From Alloactinosynnema sp. L-07 (GTDB lineage Bacteria > Actinomycetota > Actinomycetes > Mycobacteriales > Pseudonocardiaceae): a stretch of DNA of 64,000 nucleotides. The DNA is taken from NCBI RefSeq assembly GCF_900070365.1, contig NZ_LN850107.1:4712001-4776000 (forward strand). Direction: 5' to 3'. Under the pieces are notes generated by a model. The model had not been told where the DNA came from and ran no database searches. It saw nothing but the letters and a program-made list of their open reading frames with translations. The translations under genes and the position numbers were made by a program. Shown here piece by piece: positions 1-8,448 of the stretch; the first letter of the stretch is position 1, and every line of letters begins with the position of its first letter.

Positions 1-1841
1 TCCGGTTGGTCGGCGATGATCTCGGCGTGCAGGCAGTGCCAGTGCAGCATGGTCGACCACAGCGGCGGATTCCCCAGGCGCCGCAACAGTTCCCAAGCCT
101 CGTCGAGCTGGGGCGCGAGCCGCTCGCGGTCGCCGAGGCGGGCCGCGGCGACGGCGAACTCGCCCAGTGGCAGCAGGGAGAACAGGTCGACCGGTACACG
201 GACGAACGTGGCGCACGCCAGTTCCCAGGCGCGGCGCAGGGCCGTCAGGTCGCTGCTACGCCGGGCCGTGCCGACCCGCAGGCCGACGGCGAACAGGGCG
301 TCGCGCGCTGACAGGTCCGCGGTGGGCGGGTTGGTCGCGACGCCGTGGTTCATCGAGATCCAGGCGCGCAGCAGCCGGTGGCGGTTCGCCAGCGTCCCGC
401 CCGCGGCGACGGCGCGGTCGAGCAGGGGTTCGGCGATCGCGGTCGAGCCGGTGTGCGCGGCCATGATCGCGCTGATCGCGGCGGGGCTGTCGGGCAGCAG
501 GACGTTGTCCCCCACCGGTTCCAGCATCTCGGCCGCGCGCACCACTGTGGACAGTGCGGTCGGCCAGGCGTCGTCAAGCGAGTCGAGGACGCCGTGGGCC
601 ATGGCCGTGATCGCGCCCGCGACCAACGTCGGCGGGTCGTCGGCGTCGGCTTTGAGGGCGGTCCGGGCGTCGTCGACGCGGCCCGTGCCCACCAAGCCGA
701 TGGCGGCCAGCGCGGACCCGGACCACTGGTACAGCTCGGCGCTGCGGGCGAGTTGGCCGCGGTGGGCCAGGGCGGCGGCGGCCACCCGGGCCGCGGCCGG
801 ACTGGGTGCGCCCGCCATGAGCGCGTCGGCCCGGCGCAGCGCGCTGTCGGTGGCTCCGGAAAGCGCCTCGGCTTCGGCTTGGCGCACCTCATCCACCGGA
901 TGCCCGGCGGCGGCCGCGGCGGCGTAGAGGCGCACGGCGACGGCTGGCTCGGCCTGCGCGGCGGCGGCCTCGAACACCGCGGCGACCGACGGTCCGCCCG
1001 CCTTGGCACCCAGCAGCGTGAGCGCGTCGGCGATGAGCGGGCCGCCGCGGGCCAGCCGCAGGTCGGCGATCCGGTCGTACACGGCGTCGCGCTGGTCGGG
1101 CGGGATCAGCGTGCGGACCACCGTGGCGCCCAGCGGCAGCAGGTCGGGCGCCAACAGGCCGGTGCCACGGGCTTCATCGAGGACGTCGGCCGGTGGGCGG
1201 CCGAGCAGTTCGGCCAGCTCGACCTCGCCCGCCCCGACCGCGGTGGCGATCAGGGCCCGCAGCGCGTCGGGGCTGAGCCGGTCGAGCTCGAATCGGAACT
1301 CTTCGATCGCCTCGTGCGGGAGGTCGCCCGCGCCTACGTGCGGGGCGACGCGGTGCACCAGGCCCGGCACCCCGCCGGTCTGGCTGTGCACCAGTTCGGC
1401 GACGCCCGGCGCGGGCGGGGCGCCCAGCAGCGCGCGCAGGCACTCGGTGACCCGGTCGCGGTCGAACGGGCGCAGCACGATCTGGCCGCGCATCCGGCCG
1501 AGCAGCGCGGTCAGACCGTCCGGCCGCGGCCGTGGCCTGGCGGCGATGACCAGTCCGGTCCGGCCGTCGGCGGCGCGGTCGGCCAGCTCAGCGAAGTCCT
1601 TGTCCCCCAACAGATGCGCGTCGTCGACCAGCAGCAGGTCGGCCGCGTCCAGGCCCGGCCGCCAGCGCCGCGCGCCCGGCGCGGTGGCGAGCAGGTCGAG
1701 CAGCGCGGTCTTGCCGAAGCCGCCCGGTGCGATCACCGCGAGCCGGACCGGGGCCACGCCACCGGAGATGATCGCCGCGCACAGCCTGCGCGTCGGGTCG
1801 TCCAGCACGAGCTCGTCGGGCAGCGCGTGTCCGGGGATCAC
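1..1841 (-). CDS. IniR-like STAND/LuxR-type regulator, partial (3' end off window)
   Basis: The frame is open from a GTG at 1841 to the window edge, about 613 codons, so the C-terminus is missing. A Walker A motif (APGGFGKT, residues 38-45) and a Walker B (LLLVDDAH, about 69-76) are followed by a long Ala/Leu-rich helical repeat region typical of MalT/STAND ATPase regulators; the DNA-binding HTH expected at the C-terminus would lie outside the window. The start overlaps the stop of the Hsp70-like gene (GTGA), so the two are translationally coupled. Divergence from iniB-iniA-iniC suggests it is the counterpart of mycobacterial IniR, the activator of the ini operon. Family by motif; IniR role by context. 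Confidence 0.75.
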   Translation of the reverse strand, partial: MIPGHALPDELVLDDPTRRLCAAIISGGVAPVRLAVIAPGGFGKTALLDLLATAPGARRWRPGLDAADLLLVDDAHLLGDKDFAELADRAADGRTGLVIAARPRPRPDGLTALLGRMRGQIVLRPFDRDRVTECLRALLGAPPAPGVAELVHSQTGGVPGLVHRVAPHVGAGDLPHEAIEEFRFELDRLSPDALRALIATAVGAGEVELAELLGRPPADVLDEARGTGLLAPDLLPLGATVVRTLIPPDQRDAVYDRIADLRLARGGPLIADALTLLGAKAGGPSVAAVFEAAAAQAEPAVAVRLYAAAAAAGHPVDEVRQAEAEALSGATDSALRRADALMAGAPSPAAARVAAAALAHRGQLARSAELYQWSGSALAAIGLVGTGRVDDARTALKADADDPPTLVAGAITAMAHGVLDSLDDAWPTALSTVVRAAEMLEPVGDNVLLPDSPAAISAIMAAHTGSTAIAEPLLDRAVAAGGTLANRHRLLRAWISMNHGVATNPPTADLSARDALFAVGLRVGTARRSSDLTALRRAWELACATFVRVPVDLFSLLPLGEFAVAAARLGDRERLAPQLDEAWELLRRLGNPPLWSTMLHWHCLHAEIIADQP

Positions 1842-3115
1842 GACTGTTCCCCTGGACGGCGGGGCCGCAGCGCGAACCGGCGGGCGGGCGGTTCGAGCGG
1901 GCTGATCTCCACCGGCGGACGCGGTGGCGGCAGATCAACGCCTTCCCGCACCCCGGCACTCTCCTCGATCTCCGCGTTCCGTCCCTCCAGCGCAACGAGC
2001 GCGGCGCCGCCGGGATTCGCGATCCCAGTTGCCGGACTCGCATGCCGGAATCCGGGGTGGCTGGCGTCGGCGCTGAGGTTGGCGCCGGGCGCGGCGAACC
2101 GGGCGGGCGCCAGCCGCGGGCAGGCCGCGATGGCGGCACCGCGCGCGGCTGCGGTCGCCGGGTCGGTCTCGACGGTGACCGGGGAGTCGAAACGGCCCGC
2201 GGCCAGCGCGGCGACCAGCGGCACCGCGGCGGTTCCGCCTGCCAGGACCACCCCGGCCAGGACGTCGGCGGGCACCCCGGCGGCGAGCCTGCCCAGGTCA
2301 TCGACCGCGGTGGCGAGCGCGGGCCGGGCCGCCTCATCGAAGGCCGCCCTGGTCACGATCTCGTCGTTCAGCCGGACCTCGGGCGCGGTCGAGAGCAGTT
2401 CCTTGGCCTGCGCGCAGGTGAGCCGGAAGGCGGCCGGGTCCATCCCGTGGTCGGGGCGCACGAGCGAGCCGAGCACGTCGTCGAGGTACTCGCCCGCGTC
2501 GGCGTCGACCAGGGGCCGGTGGTTGGCCAGTTCGAACGACGCCTGCGCGCGGTAGAGCACGGCGTGCTCGATGTGCCTGCCGCCCAGCAGGCCCAGCGCG
2601 ACGGCCGACCCGACCGGCACCGCCGCGCGCTCGTGGGCCGCCTCGGCCGCGGCGACCACGGTCGGCAGCAGCAGCACCCCGGGCATCCCCGCCGCGTGCA
2701 GCGCGCCGCGAAGCAGGCCACGACGGTATGACCCCCAATCGGGTGGGTGAGTGACCGCGATCCGTTCGGCAGGCCTGCCCTCGACCGCGGCGACCGCGTC
2801 GGCGACCCAGCTGACGACGGCGGCGGCCAGCGTCTCGGCCGGATAGAGCTCGCCGCCGAGCAGCACGGGCACGCCGTCGCCGACGCGCGGCAGGAAGTCG
2901 CGGGCCACCCGCTGCGGCTCGACCGCCGCCCATGCTCGCGCGGCCTGTCCGACCAGCACTTCTCCGCCATCGGAGATCGCCAGCAGGGCCGGGGTCCACG
3001 GGCTGCCGCGGTCGATCGGGACGGCCTCCGCCTGCCCGAACGCACTGCCCGTGCGCCTGCACACCGCCGCCGCGCCGCGCGTGCGGCCGACGTCGATGCC
3101 GAGCACATAGGGCAT
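1838..3115 (-). CDS. Hsp70-like (actin-fold) ATPase protein
   Basis: 425 residues from ATG 3115. The N-terminus MPYVLGIDVGRTRG is the phosphate-1 loop of the Hsp70/actin fold. Further on are a VAVTHPPDW-like connecting strand and AGGTAAVPLV, the adenosine loop. There is no normal substrate-binding domain: after about residue 340 the protein becomes a Pro/Ala-rich tail ending in an Arg-rich stretch. Proteins of this kind are annotated as Hsp70 family in actinobacteria and often sit beside ini loci. It is coupled to the IniR-like gene by a GTGA overlap, so it probably works with that regulator. A longer frame reaches 3310 but would run into the divergent promoter region; the ATG at 3115 fits the conserved fold. 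Confidence 0.8.
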   Translation of the reverse strand: MPYVLGIDVGRTRGAAAVCRRTGSAFGQAEAVPIDRGSPWTPALLAISDGGEVLVGQAARAWAAVEPQRVARDFLPRVGDGVPVLLGGELYPAETLAAAVVSWVADAVAAVEGRPAERIAVTHPPDWGSYRRGLLRGALHAAGMPGVLLLPTVVAAAEAAHERAAVPVGSAVALGLLGGRHIEHAVLYRAQASFELANHRPLVDADAGEYLDDVLGSLVRPDHGMDPAAFRLTCAQAKELLSTAPEVRLNDEIVTRAAFDEAARPALATAVDDLGRLAAGVPADVLAGVVLAGGTAAVPLVAALAAGRFDSPVTVETDPATAAARGAAIAACPRLAPARFAAPGANLSADASHPGFRHASPATGIANPGGAALVALEGRNAEIEESAGVREGVDLPPPRPPVEISPLEPPARRFALRPRRPGEQS

Positions 3116-3159
3116 CCCGGACTCCTGACTATGGCGGTAGCGAGGGGTCTGTTCGTACC

Positions 3160-3202
3160 AGGCGCCTGATCCCGCACAGCAACCCCGGGTAGGCGCCTGA
3201 TC
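3160..3202. promoter_or_regulatory. Direct repeats in the ini divergent promoter
   Basis: AGGCGCCTGATC occurs at 3160-3171 and again at 3191-3202. The starts are 31 bases apart, about three helical turns, in the 262-base gap between the Hsp70-like gene and iniB. A CCCCTAA doublet follows. This looks like a tandem operator for the IniR-like protein; that role is inferred. Confidence 0.5.
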
Positions 3203-3377
3203 ACCCCCTAACCCCCTAACGAGACCTAGTTGCTTCACCCGTTCGTGTGACGTAGGCGACTCGGAGTGATCCCCGATGTGCCGGGTACGGCCCGTCCATA
3301 GATTGATCACAACGCCCCGACCGATGCCCCCGGCCTTGGCGCGACCTCCCCGAAACCCCCGAAATTGGAGTAGTTCG

Positions 3378-5042
3378 TTGACCGTCTACCAGGACCAGCC
3401 GAACTCAGGTGCCACCGAGCAGACCCTGCACGACTTCGTGCTGACCCTGCTGACCGACGAGTCCGCGCGCATCGCCTTCACCGAGGACCCCACCGCCGCA
3501 CTCGCGGGTGCCGGCCTCGGTGACATCACCGCCCAGGACGTCCAGGACGTCATTCCGCTGGTCGCCGACTACGCCCCGGTCGACCTGACCCTGCCCGCCT
3601 CCGCCGAGACGGTCGTCGAGCAGCTCACCGCCGTGGCCGACGCCGCGCAGAGCCACGCGGGCCACTGCGACACCGACACCACCGGCGGCCTCACCGGCGG
3701 CCTGACCGGCGCGGGCTTCGGCGGCGAGTTCGCGGGTGGCCTGACCGGTGGGCTGACCGGCACGGACTTCGACGGTGGCCTCGCGGGCGGCCTGACCGGC
3801 GGTCTGGCGGGCACGGACTTCGGCGGCGAGTTCGCGGGCGGCATCTCCGCCACCGTCGCGCAGGTCTCCGGCACCTTCGTCGGCGAGACCGAGAACGCGG
3901 CCTTCTCCACCGTGTTCGACGGCGGCCTCGCGGGCGGCAGCGGCCAAGGCGTGCTCGAGACCGCGCTGGGCACCGGCGCGGGCGAGTACAGCCTCGGCCT
4001 GGACGGCATCGCGGGCCACGCCACCGCCGACTCCGCGCTGGGCGCGGTCACCGGCGCCGTCGAGGGCGGCCTCAGCGGCGTCGCGGGCGACCTCGGCTTC
4101 GACTCCGACCAGTTCTCCGGCTCGGGCTCGCTCGCGGCCACGGCCGATGGCCTGACCAGCGCCTTCGGGGTGGCGTCCGACCTGGGCGCGGTCGGCGGCG
4201 GCTCGGTCGTCGGCACCGACGGCGGCACCGGCGTGTTCGGCGTCGAGAGCGACCTGTTCTCCGGCAACGGCGGCGTCACCGCGGGCCTCGACGGCATCGA
4301 GGCCGTCTTCGCCAGCGAGACCACCGGCACCGGCGCCGTCAGCGTGAGCACCGACGGTGTCGCGGGCGCGGTCAGCACCGACTTCTTCGACGGCGAGCTC
4401 AACCTGGGCACCTCCGGCGTCTCGTTCGCCGCCGAGGGCGCCTTCGACGGTTCCCTCGCCCTGCCCGAGCTTTCCGCGCCGTCGCTGGGCAGCCTGGACG
4501 TGGTGCTCGAAGGTGCCGACGCGCTCGACGCCGACCTGCTGCGCGCGGGTGACATCACCGCCGGGACCACCGTGGCCAACTACGTCGCCGAGGGCGGCAG
4601 CCTGGTGGCCCACCAGATCGCCACCGGCTCGGCCGACCTGGGCGGCTTCCTCACCGGCACCGGCGCCGACGTCGCCGGCCACATCGAGACCGGCTCGGGC
4701 ACCGTGGCCGACCAGATCGCCGACCTGCCCGCCGTCCCGGCCCTGCCCGCGCTGCCCGCCGTGCCCGCCCTGCCCGAGGTCCCCGCGGACCTGCCGGTCA
4801 GCCTGCCCACGGACCTGCCGGGTGACCTGCCGCTGCACCTCCCGGTCGACCTGCCCGGCGGCCTGCCGATCAGCCTGCCCGAGCTGCCCGACCTGCCGGT
4901 CGCCAACCCGCTGCCGGACCTGGGCTCGCTGCCCGGCGGCGTCGGCGGCCTCGTCCAGGACAGCCCGCTCGGCCAGCTGACCGGCGAGAACAGCCTGCCC
5001 GACGTGGGCGGACTGACCGACGGCCTCAGCCTCGGCCACTGA
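3378..5042 (+). CDS. iniB: IniB-like repetitive Gly/Ala-rich envelope-stress protein
   Basis: The start chosen is TTG 3378, with GGAG seven bases upstream, giving 554 residues; an in-frame ATG at 3276 lacks support. Residues ~14-70 match the IniB N-terminal domain (LHDFVLTLLTDESARIAF, then DPTAALAGAGL and a DVIPLVADYAP segment). The rest is low complexity: GGLTGGLTG-type repeats at ~100-165, long Gly/Ala/Asp/Phe stretches, then about 70 residues (~449-520) of Leu-Pro repeats of LPxDLPxxLP type. No signal peptide or TM helix is seen. In mycobacteria iniB is the first gene of the isoniazid-inducible envelope-stress operon; its biochemical role is unknown. The dynamin genes follow on the same strand. 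Confidence 0.8.
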   Translation: MTVYQDQPNSGATEQTLHDFVLTLLTDESARIAFTEDPTAALAGAGLGDITAQDVQDVIPLVADYAPVDLTLPASAETVVEQLTAVADAAQSHAGHCDTDTTGGLTGGLTGAGFGGEFAGGLTGGLTGTDFDGGLAGGLTGGLAGTDFGGEFAGGISATVAQVSGTFVGETENAAFSTVFDGGLAGGSGQGVLETALGTGAGEYSLGLDGIAGHATADSALGAVTGAVEGGLSGVAGDLGFDSDQFSGSGSLAATADGLTSAFGVASDLGAVGGGSVVGTDGGTGVFGVESDLFSGNGGVTAGLDGIEAVFASETTGTGAVSVSTDGVAGAVSTDFFDGELNLGTSGVSFAAEGAFDGSLALPELSAPSLGSLDVVLEGADALDADLLRAGDITAGTTVANYVAEGGSLVAHQIATGSADLGGFLTGTGADVAGHIETGSGTVADQIADLPAVPALPALPAVPALPEVPADLPVSLPTDLPGDLPLHLPVDLPGGLPISLPELPDLPVANPLPDLGSLPGGVGGLVQDSPLGQLTGENSLPDVGGLTDGLSLGH

Positions 5043-5064
5043 CCGACCCAGCGCTAGCGGTGGA

Positions 5065-5100
5065 GGCGGGGTCCTGGTCACAACGGACCCCGCCTTCTTC
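5065..5100 (+). terminator. Hairpin between iniB and iniA
   Basis: The 10-bp perfect stem GGCGGGGTCC / GGACCCCGCC (5065-5074 and 5085-5094) with a 10-base loop is followed by TTCTTC. It starts 22 bases after the iniB stop. It can act as a terminator or attenuator that lowers dynamin expression relative to iniB. Confidence 0.65.
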
Positions 5101-5106
5101 ACTGTC

Positions 5107-6939
5107 ATGACCCGACACGGCACACTCGACCGGGTGATGGCACCGCCCTGGCTCGGGATCCTGGACGACACCATCCGCGCGTGCGCCGCGCACGACCGGT
5201 CGGACTTGGCTGAGAGACTGCTGCGGCGCCGGGCCCGACTCCTCGAACCGGGCAGACGCGTGGTGGTGTTCGGCGGGGCGGGCCAAGGCAAGAGCCAACT
5301 CGTGAACGCCCTGATCAACGCCCCGGTCTGCGCGGTCGGCGACGACATCACCACGGTCGTGCCCGCGGTCGTCCGGCACGCCGACGAGCCGACCGCCGCG
5401 GTGGTGACCGGCGACGCCAGACCCGCGCTCAGCGGCGCGGTCGAGCGCGCCGCCGCGCCCATCGAGTCGGTCAGCGCGCAGGCCAACCGGCTCGCCCTGG
5501 TCCGCGACGATGTCCAGCACTGTGAGATCGGCTTGCCGCGCACGCTGCTCGGTGCCGGCCTGGTCCTGATCGACGCGCCCGCCGTTGGCGACGCCCACGA
5601 CTCGCGCACCGGCCGGGCGATGTCCGTGCTGGCCGACGCCGACGCGGTGCTGCTGGTCACCGACGCCACCGCCGTGCTGACCGCGCTGGAACTGGACCTG
5701 CTGAGCCAGATCCACCGGCTGTGCCCAACCGTGCTGGTGGTGGTCACCAAGATCGACATCGTGCCGCGGTGGCGGCAGGTCGCCGAGGCCGACCGCCGCG
5801 CGCTGGCCGAGGCCGGACTGCCGACCACGGTCGTGCCGGTGTCGTCGGCGCTGCGCCTGGCCGCGGCCCGAACCGAGGACCACGCACTCAACGCCGAGTC
5901 CGGGTTCGCCGACCTGATCACGCAGCTGCGCCAGCACGTGCTGACCGACCCGGTGGCCGTGACGAGCAAGGCCGCCGCCGCCACCAGCAAACTCGCCGTC
6001 GAGCAGCTGATCGAGCCGCTGCGCGCCGAGTTCGACACCGTCGCCGCGACCACCGACACCGCCGCGCTCGCCGACTGGCACGCCGCGGGCCGCCGGGTCG
6101 AGCAACTGCAGCGGGAGGCCGCCCGCTGGCAGACCCAGCTCAGCGACGACGTCGCCGATCTGATGGCCGATGTGGAGTATGACCTGCGCGACCGCACCCG
6201 CCGCGTGCTGCGCGAGGTCGACGACTACTTCGAGGTGGCCGACCCGGCCAAGGTCTGGGACGAGTTCGAGGACTGGATGCGCGCGGCGCTGACCGAGATC
6301 GCCGAGGTCAACTCCGACTGGCTCCTGGAACGGTTCGAGTGGATCGCCGCCCGGATCGCGCGCACGGTCGTCCCCGACGCCGAGCGGCTGCCCTCGACGC
6401 TGCTGCGCGACCTGTCCGCCGAGCACGCGTCGGCGCTGCGCAAGCCGAACATCGAGAAGTTCACCCCGGTGCAGAAGATGTTCGTCGGCCTGCGCGGGTC
6501 CTACAGCGGCCTGCTGATGTCCGGGTTGGCCACGACGCTGGCCGGGCTGCCGCTGATCAACCCGATCTCGCTGGGCGCGGGCGCGGCCTTCGGCGCGCGC
6601 AGCGTGTTCGAGGAGCGCGGCGCGCGGCTCAAGCGCCGCCAGGCCATCGCCAAGACCTCCGCGCAGCGCCACGTCGACGACTTCTTCCTGTCCTACGGCA
6701 AGGAGACCAAGGACGCGATGCGGGTGATCCACCGCGCGCTGCGCGACCGGTTCGCCGAGGTCGCCCAGGAACTGCGGGAGGCGGCGACCGAGTCGGCGCG
6801 GGAGATCAAACGCGACCTCGACGCGGGCGCGGCGCTGCGCAACGGCCGCGCCGCCGAAGTCCGGCGCGGGCTGGAACAGCTGGTCGCCCTACGCGGGCGG
6901 ATCGACGCACTACACGTACCGAAGGGCCTAACGGCGTGA
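5107..6939 (+). CDS. iniA: Dynamin-like GTPase (IniA-like)
   Basis: 610 residues. G1 P-loop FGGAGQGKSQ near residue 56, switch/G3-like LIDAPAVGD near 155 (DAPA rather than DxPG) and G4 TKID near 216 define a GTPase domain. Helical stalk regions follow, with a hydrophobic hairpin around 465-500 (GLLMSGLATTLAGLPL) that would touch the membrane. Length is close to mycobacterial IniA (~640), a bacterial dynamin that remodels membranes and contributes to isoniazid/ethambutol tolerance. The start may be ATG 5107 or ATG 5137; neither has a clear Shine-Dalgarno, so translation may depend on the iniB transcript. Confidence 0.85.
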   Translation: MTRHGTLDRVMAPPWLGILDDTIRACAAHDRSDLAERLLRRRARLLEPGRRVVVFGGAGQGKSQLVNALINAPVCAVGDDITTVVPAVVRHADEPTAAVVTGDARPALSGAVERAAAPIESVSAQANRLALVRDDVQHCEIGLPRTLLGAGLVLIDAPAVGDAHDSRTGRAMSVLADADAVLLVTDATAVLTALELDLLSQIHRLCPTVLVVVTKIDIVPRWRQVAEADRRALAEAGLPTTVVPVSSALRLAAARTEDHALNAESGFADLITQLRQHVLTDPVAVTSKAAAATSKLAVEQLIEPLRAEFDTVAATTDTAALADWHAAGRRVEQLQREAARWQTQLSDDVADLMADVEYDLRDRTRRVLREVDDYFEVADPAKVWDEFEDWMRAALTEIAEVNSDWLLERFEWIAARIARTVVPDAERLPSTLLRDLSAEHASALRKPNIEKFTPVQKMFVGLRGSYSGLLMSGLATTLAGLPLINPISLGAGAAFGARSVFEERGARLKRRQAIAKTSAQRHVDDFFLSYGKETKDAMRVIHRALRDRFAEVAQELREAATESAREIKRDLDAGAALRNGRAAEVRRGLEQLVALRGRIDALHVPKGLTA

Positions 6940-6970
6940 ATTTTGAGTTGGCACAGCGAGGTCTGACGGG

Positions 6971-8149
6971 ATGAACCTGCCCGACGCGGCGGGGGAACTG
7001 CTCGACCGCGCGCTTTCGGTCTACCGGGACAGCCACCGCGCGGGTGGCTTCCTACGCACCCACCTTGACCACCTGCGCGGACCGCTGCGCCTGGCGATCG
7101 TGGGCGAGGCGGGCTCTGGGCGCTCGACGCTGCTCGGCGCCATTGTCGGCGATCGGATCGCCGCTGAGCGGCTGGTGGTCGACTGGCCCGGGGCGGTCGA
7201 GCTGATAGACGCGGGCACCGCCGACGCCGACGCGACGCTGGTGCTGACCACGCGACCTGGGTCCGAACCGCCCGCGCTGCGCCCCGACCACCCGATCGCC
7301 AGGGCGACTCCCGTGTCGACGATCGTGGTGCTGTCCCGGGCCGACGAGCTGGGCGGCGGCCGGATCGACGCGCTGATCTCGGCCCGGCAGGTGGCCAGAC
7401 GGCACGCCAAGTCGCCCGAGTTGGGCGGGCTGTGCCAGGACGTCGTCGCGGTCGCTGGTCTGCTCGCGGTCGGGGCGTCGACGCTGACCGCCGAGGAGTT
7501 CGCGGTCCTCGACTTGCTCGGGCGGGAACCCAGGGACCAGGCCGAGGCGACCCTGCTGTCGGTCGACCGCTTCACCGCCCCTGGCGGCCGGATCGCGCCC
7601 GCGGTGCGCGCGGACCTGGTGGCCAGGCTCGGGATGTTCGGCGTGCGGATCGCGATCACCCTGGTCCGGCGCGGCTGTCGCGACCGCGATGGCCTCGCCG
7701 CGGAACTGGTGCGGGCCAGCGGGATCCTCGACCTGCGCACGGCGATCGGCGCGAACTTCGTCGACCGCGCCCCGGTTCTGCGCGCGCGGTCGGCGCTGAT
7801 GGCGCTGGACATGGTGCTGCGCATGGAACCCCGCCCGGATGCGGCGTCGATCGCCGCCGACCTGGAGCGGCTCTTGGCGGGCGCGCACGACTTCCGCGAA
7901 CTGCGCCTGCTCGCCGCCCTGCGCACGGGCCGGGTCTCCTTCGGCGAGGCGGCCGAGGAGGCGGTGTGCCTGCTCGGCGAGCACGGCACCGACCCAGGTA
8001 CCCGGCTGTCGCTGTCCGGCGACGCCTACGACGCGCTGCTGCGCTGGCGTGCCCACGCCGAGGACGCCCGGCTCGCCGATCGCGAACGCCGAGCTGCCAC
8101 GGTGGTGGCCCGCAGCTGCGAGGCGCTGATCAGCGCGTTTGCGCGGTGA
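6971..8149 (+). CDS. iniC: Second dynamin-like protein (IniC-like), short
   Basis: 392 residues, shorter than mycobacterial IniC (~490). It has a degenerate P-loop GEAGSGRST (residues ~45-53), where Arg replaces the Lys that binds the phosphates. An SRADE segment stands where the G4 (N/T)KxD would be. The C-terminal half is helical without an evident membrane hairpin. It lies 31 bases after iniA. Tandem dynamins usually work as a pair in which one partner may not hydrolyse GTP, and the degenerate motifs fit that; this is inference. The last 20 bases overlap the convergent cutA gene. Confidence 0.75.
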   Translation: MNLPDAAGELLDRALSVYRDSHRAGGFLRTHLDHLRGPLRLAIVGEAGSGRSTLLGAIVGDRIAAERLVVDWPGAVELIDAGTADADATLVLTTRPGSEPPALRPDHPIARATPVSTIVVLSRADELGGGRIDALISARQVARRHAKSPELGGLCQDVVAVAGLLAVGASTLTAEEFAVLDLLGREPRDQAEATLLSVDRFTAPGGRIAPAVRADLVARLGMFGVRIAITLVRRGCRDRDGLAAELVRASGILDLRTAIGANFVDRAPVLRARSALMALDMVLRMEPRPDAASIAADLERLLAGAHDFRELRLLAALRTGRVSFGEAAEEAVCLLGEHGTDPGTRLSLSGDAYDALLRWRAHAEDARLADRERRAATVVARSCEALISAFAR

Positions 8150-8444
8150 CCCAGCCGAGGTAGCCCGCGCTCCCGCCGACCACGGGCAGCGCGATCACCT
8201 CGGGCTCGTCGTAGGAGTGCTCGCGCTGGAGGAACGCGGTGACCTCGTCGAGCCGGTCGGCGGCGGTCTTCACCTGCAGCTGCCATTCCTGGTCGTCCTG
8301 GACGGCTCCGTCCCAGCGGTAGACGCTGCGGATCGGGCCGACGATCTGTACGCAGGCGGCAAGGCGGGCCTCGACCAGGCCGCGGCCGAGCGCGGCGGCC
8401 TCGTCGGCCGACGCGGTGGTGGTGATCACGACGATGTGCGACAC
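8130..8444 (-). CDS. cutA: CutA1-like divalent-cation tolerance protein
   Basis: 104 residues from GTG 8444. It shows the CutA1 pattern: VVITTTASADEAAALGRGL, then LAACVQIVGPIRSVYRW, then WQLQVKTAADRLDEV and a Glu/Pro segment (YDEPEVIALPV). CutA1 proteins form trimers with a ferredoxin-like fold and have been linked to copper tolerance, though their biochemical role is unsettled. It sits four bases after the Fe-S protein gene as the last gene of the peptide/JmjC operon. Confidence 0.9.
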   Translation of the reverse strand: MSHIVVITTTASADEAAALGRGLVEARLAACVQIVGPIRSVYRWDGAVQDDQEWQLQVKTAADRLDEVTAFLQREHSYDEPEVIALPVVGGSAGYLGWVTAQTR

Positions 8445-8448
8445 GGGG

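Noticed and set aside
345..2555. Long open frame on the plus strand over the regulator and Hsp70-like genes
   Set aside because: It reads antisense to clear Walker and Hsp70 motifs and has no domain; high GC leaves this frame open.
3405..6197. 930-codon minus-strand frame opposite iniB and iniA
   Set aside because: It mirrors the repeats of iniB and the GTPase gene; there is no ribosome site or domain.
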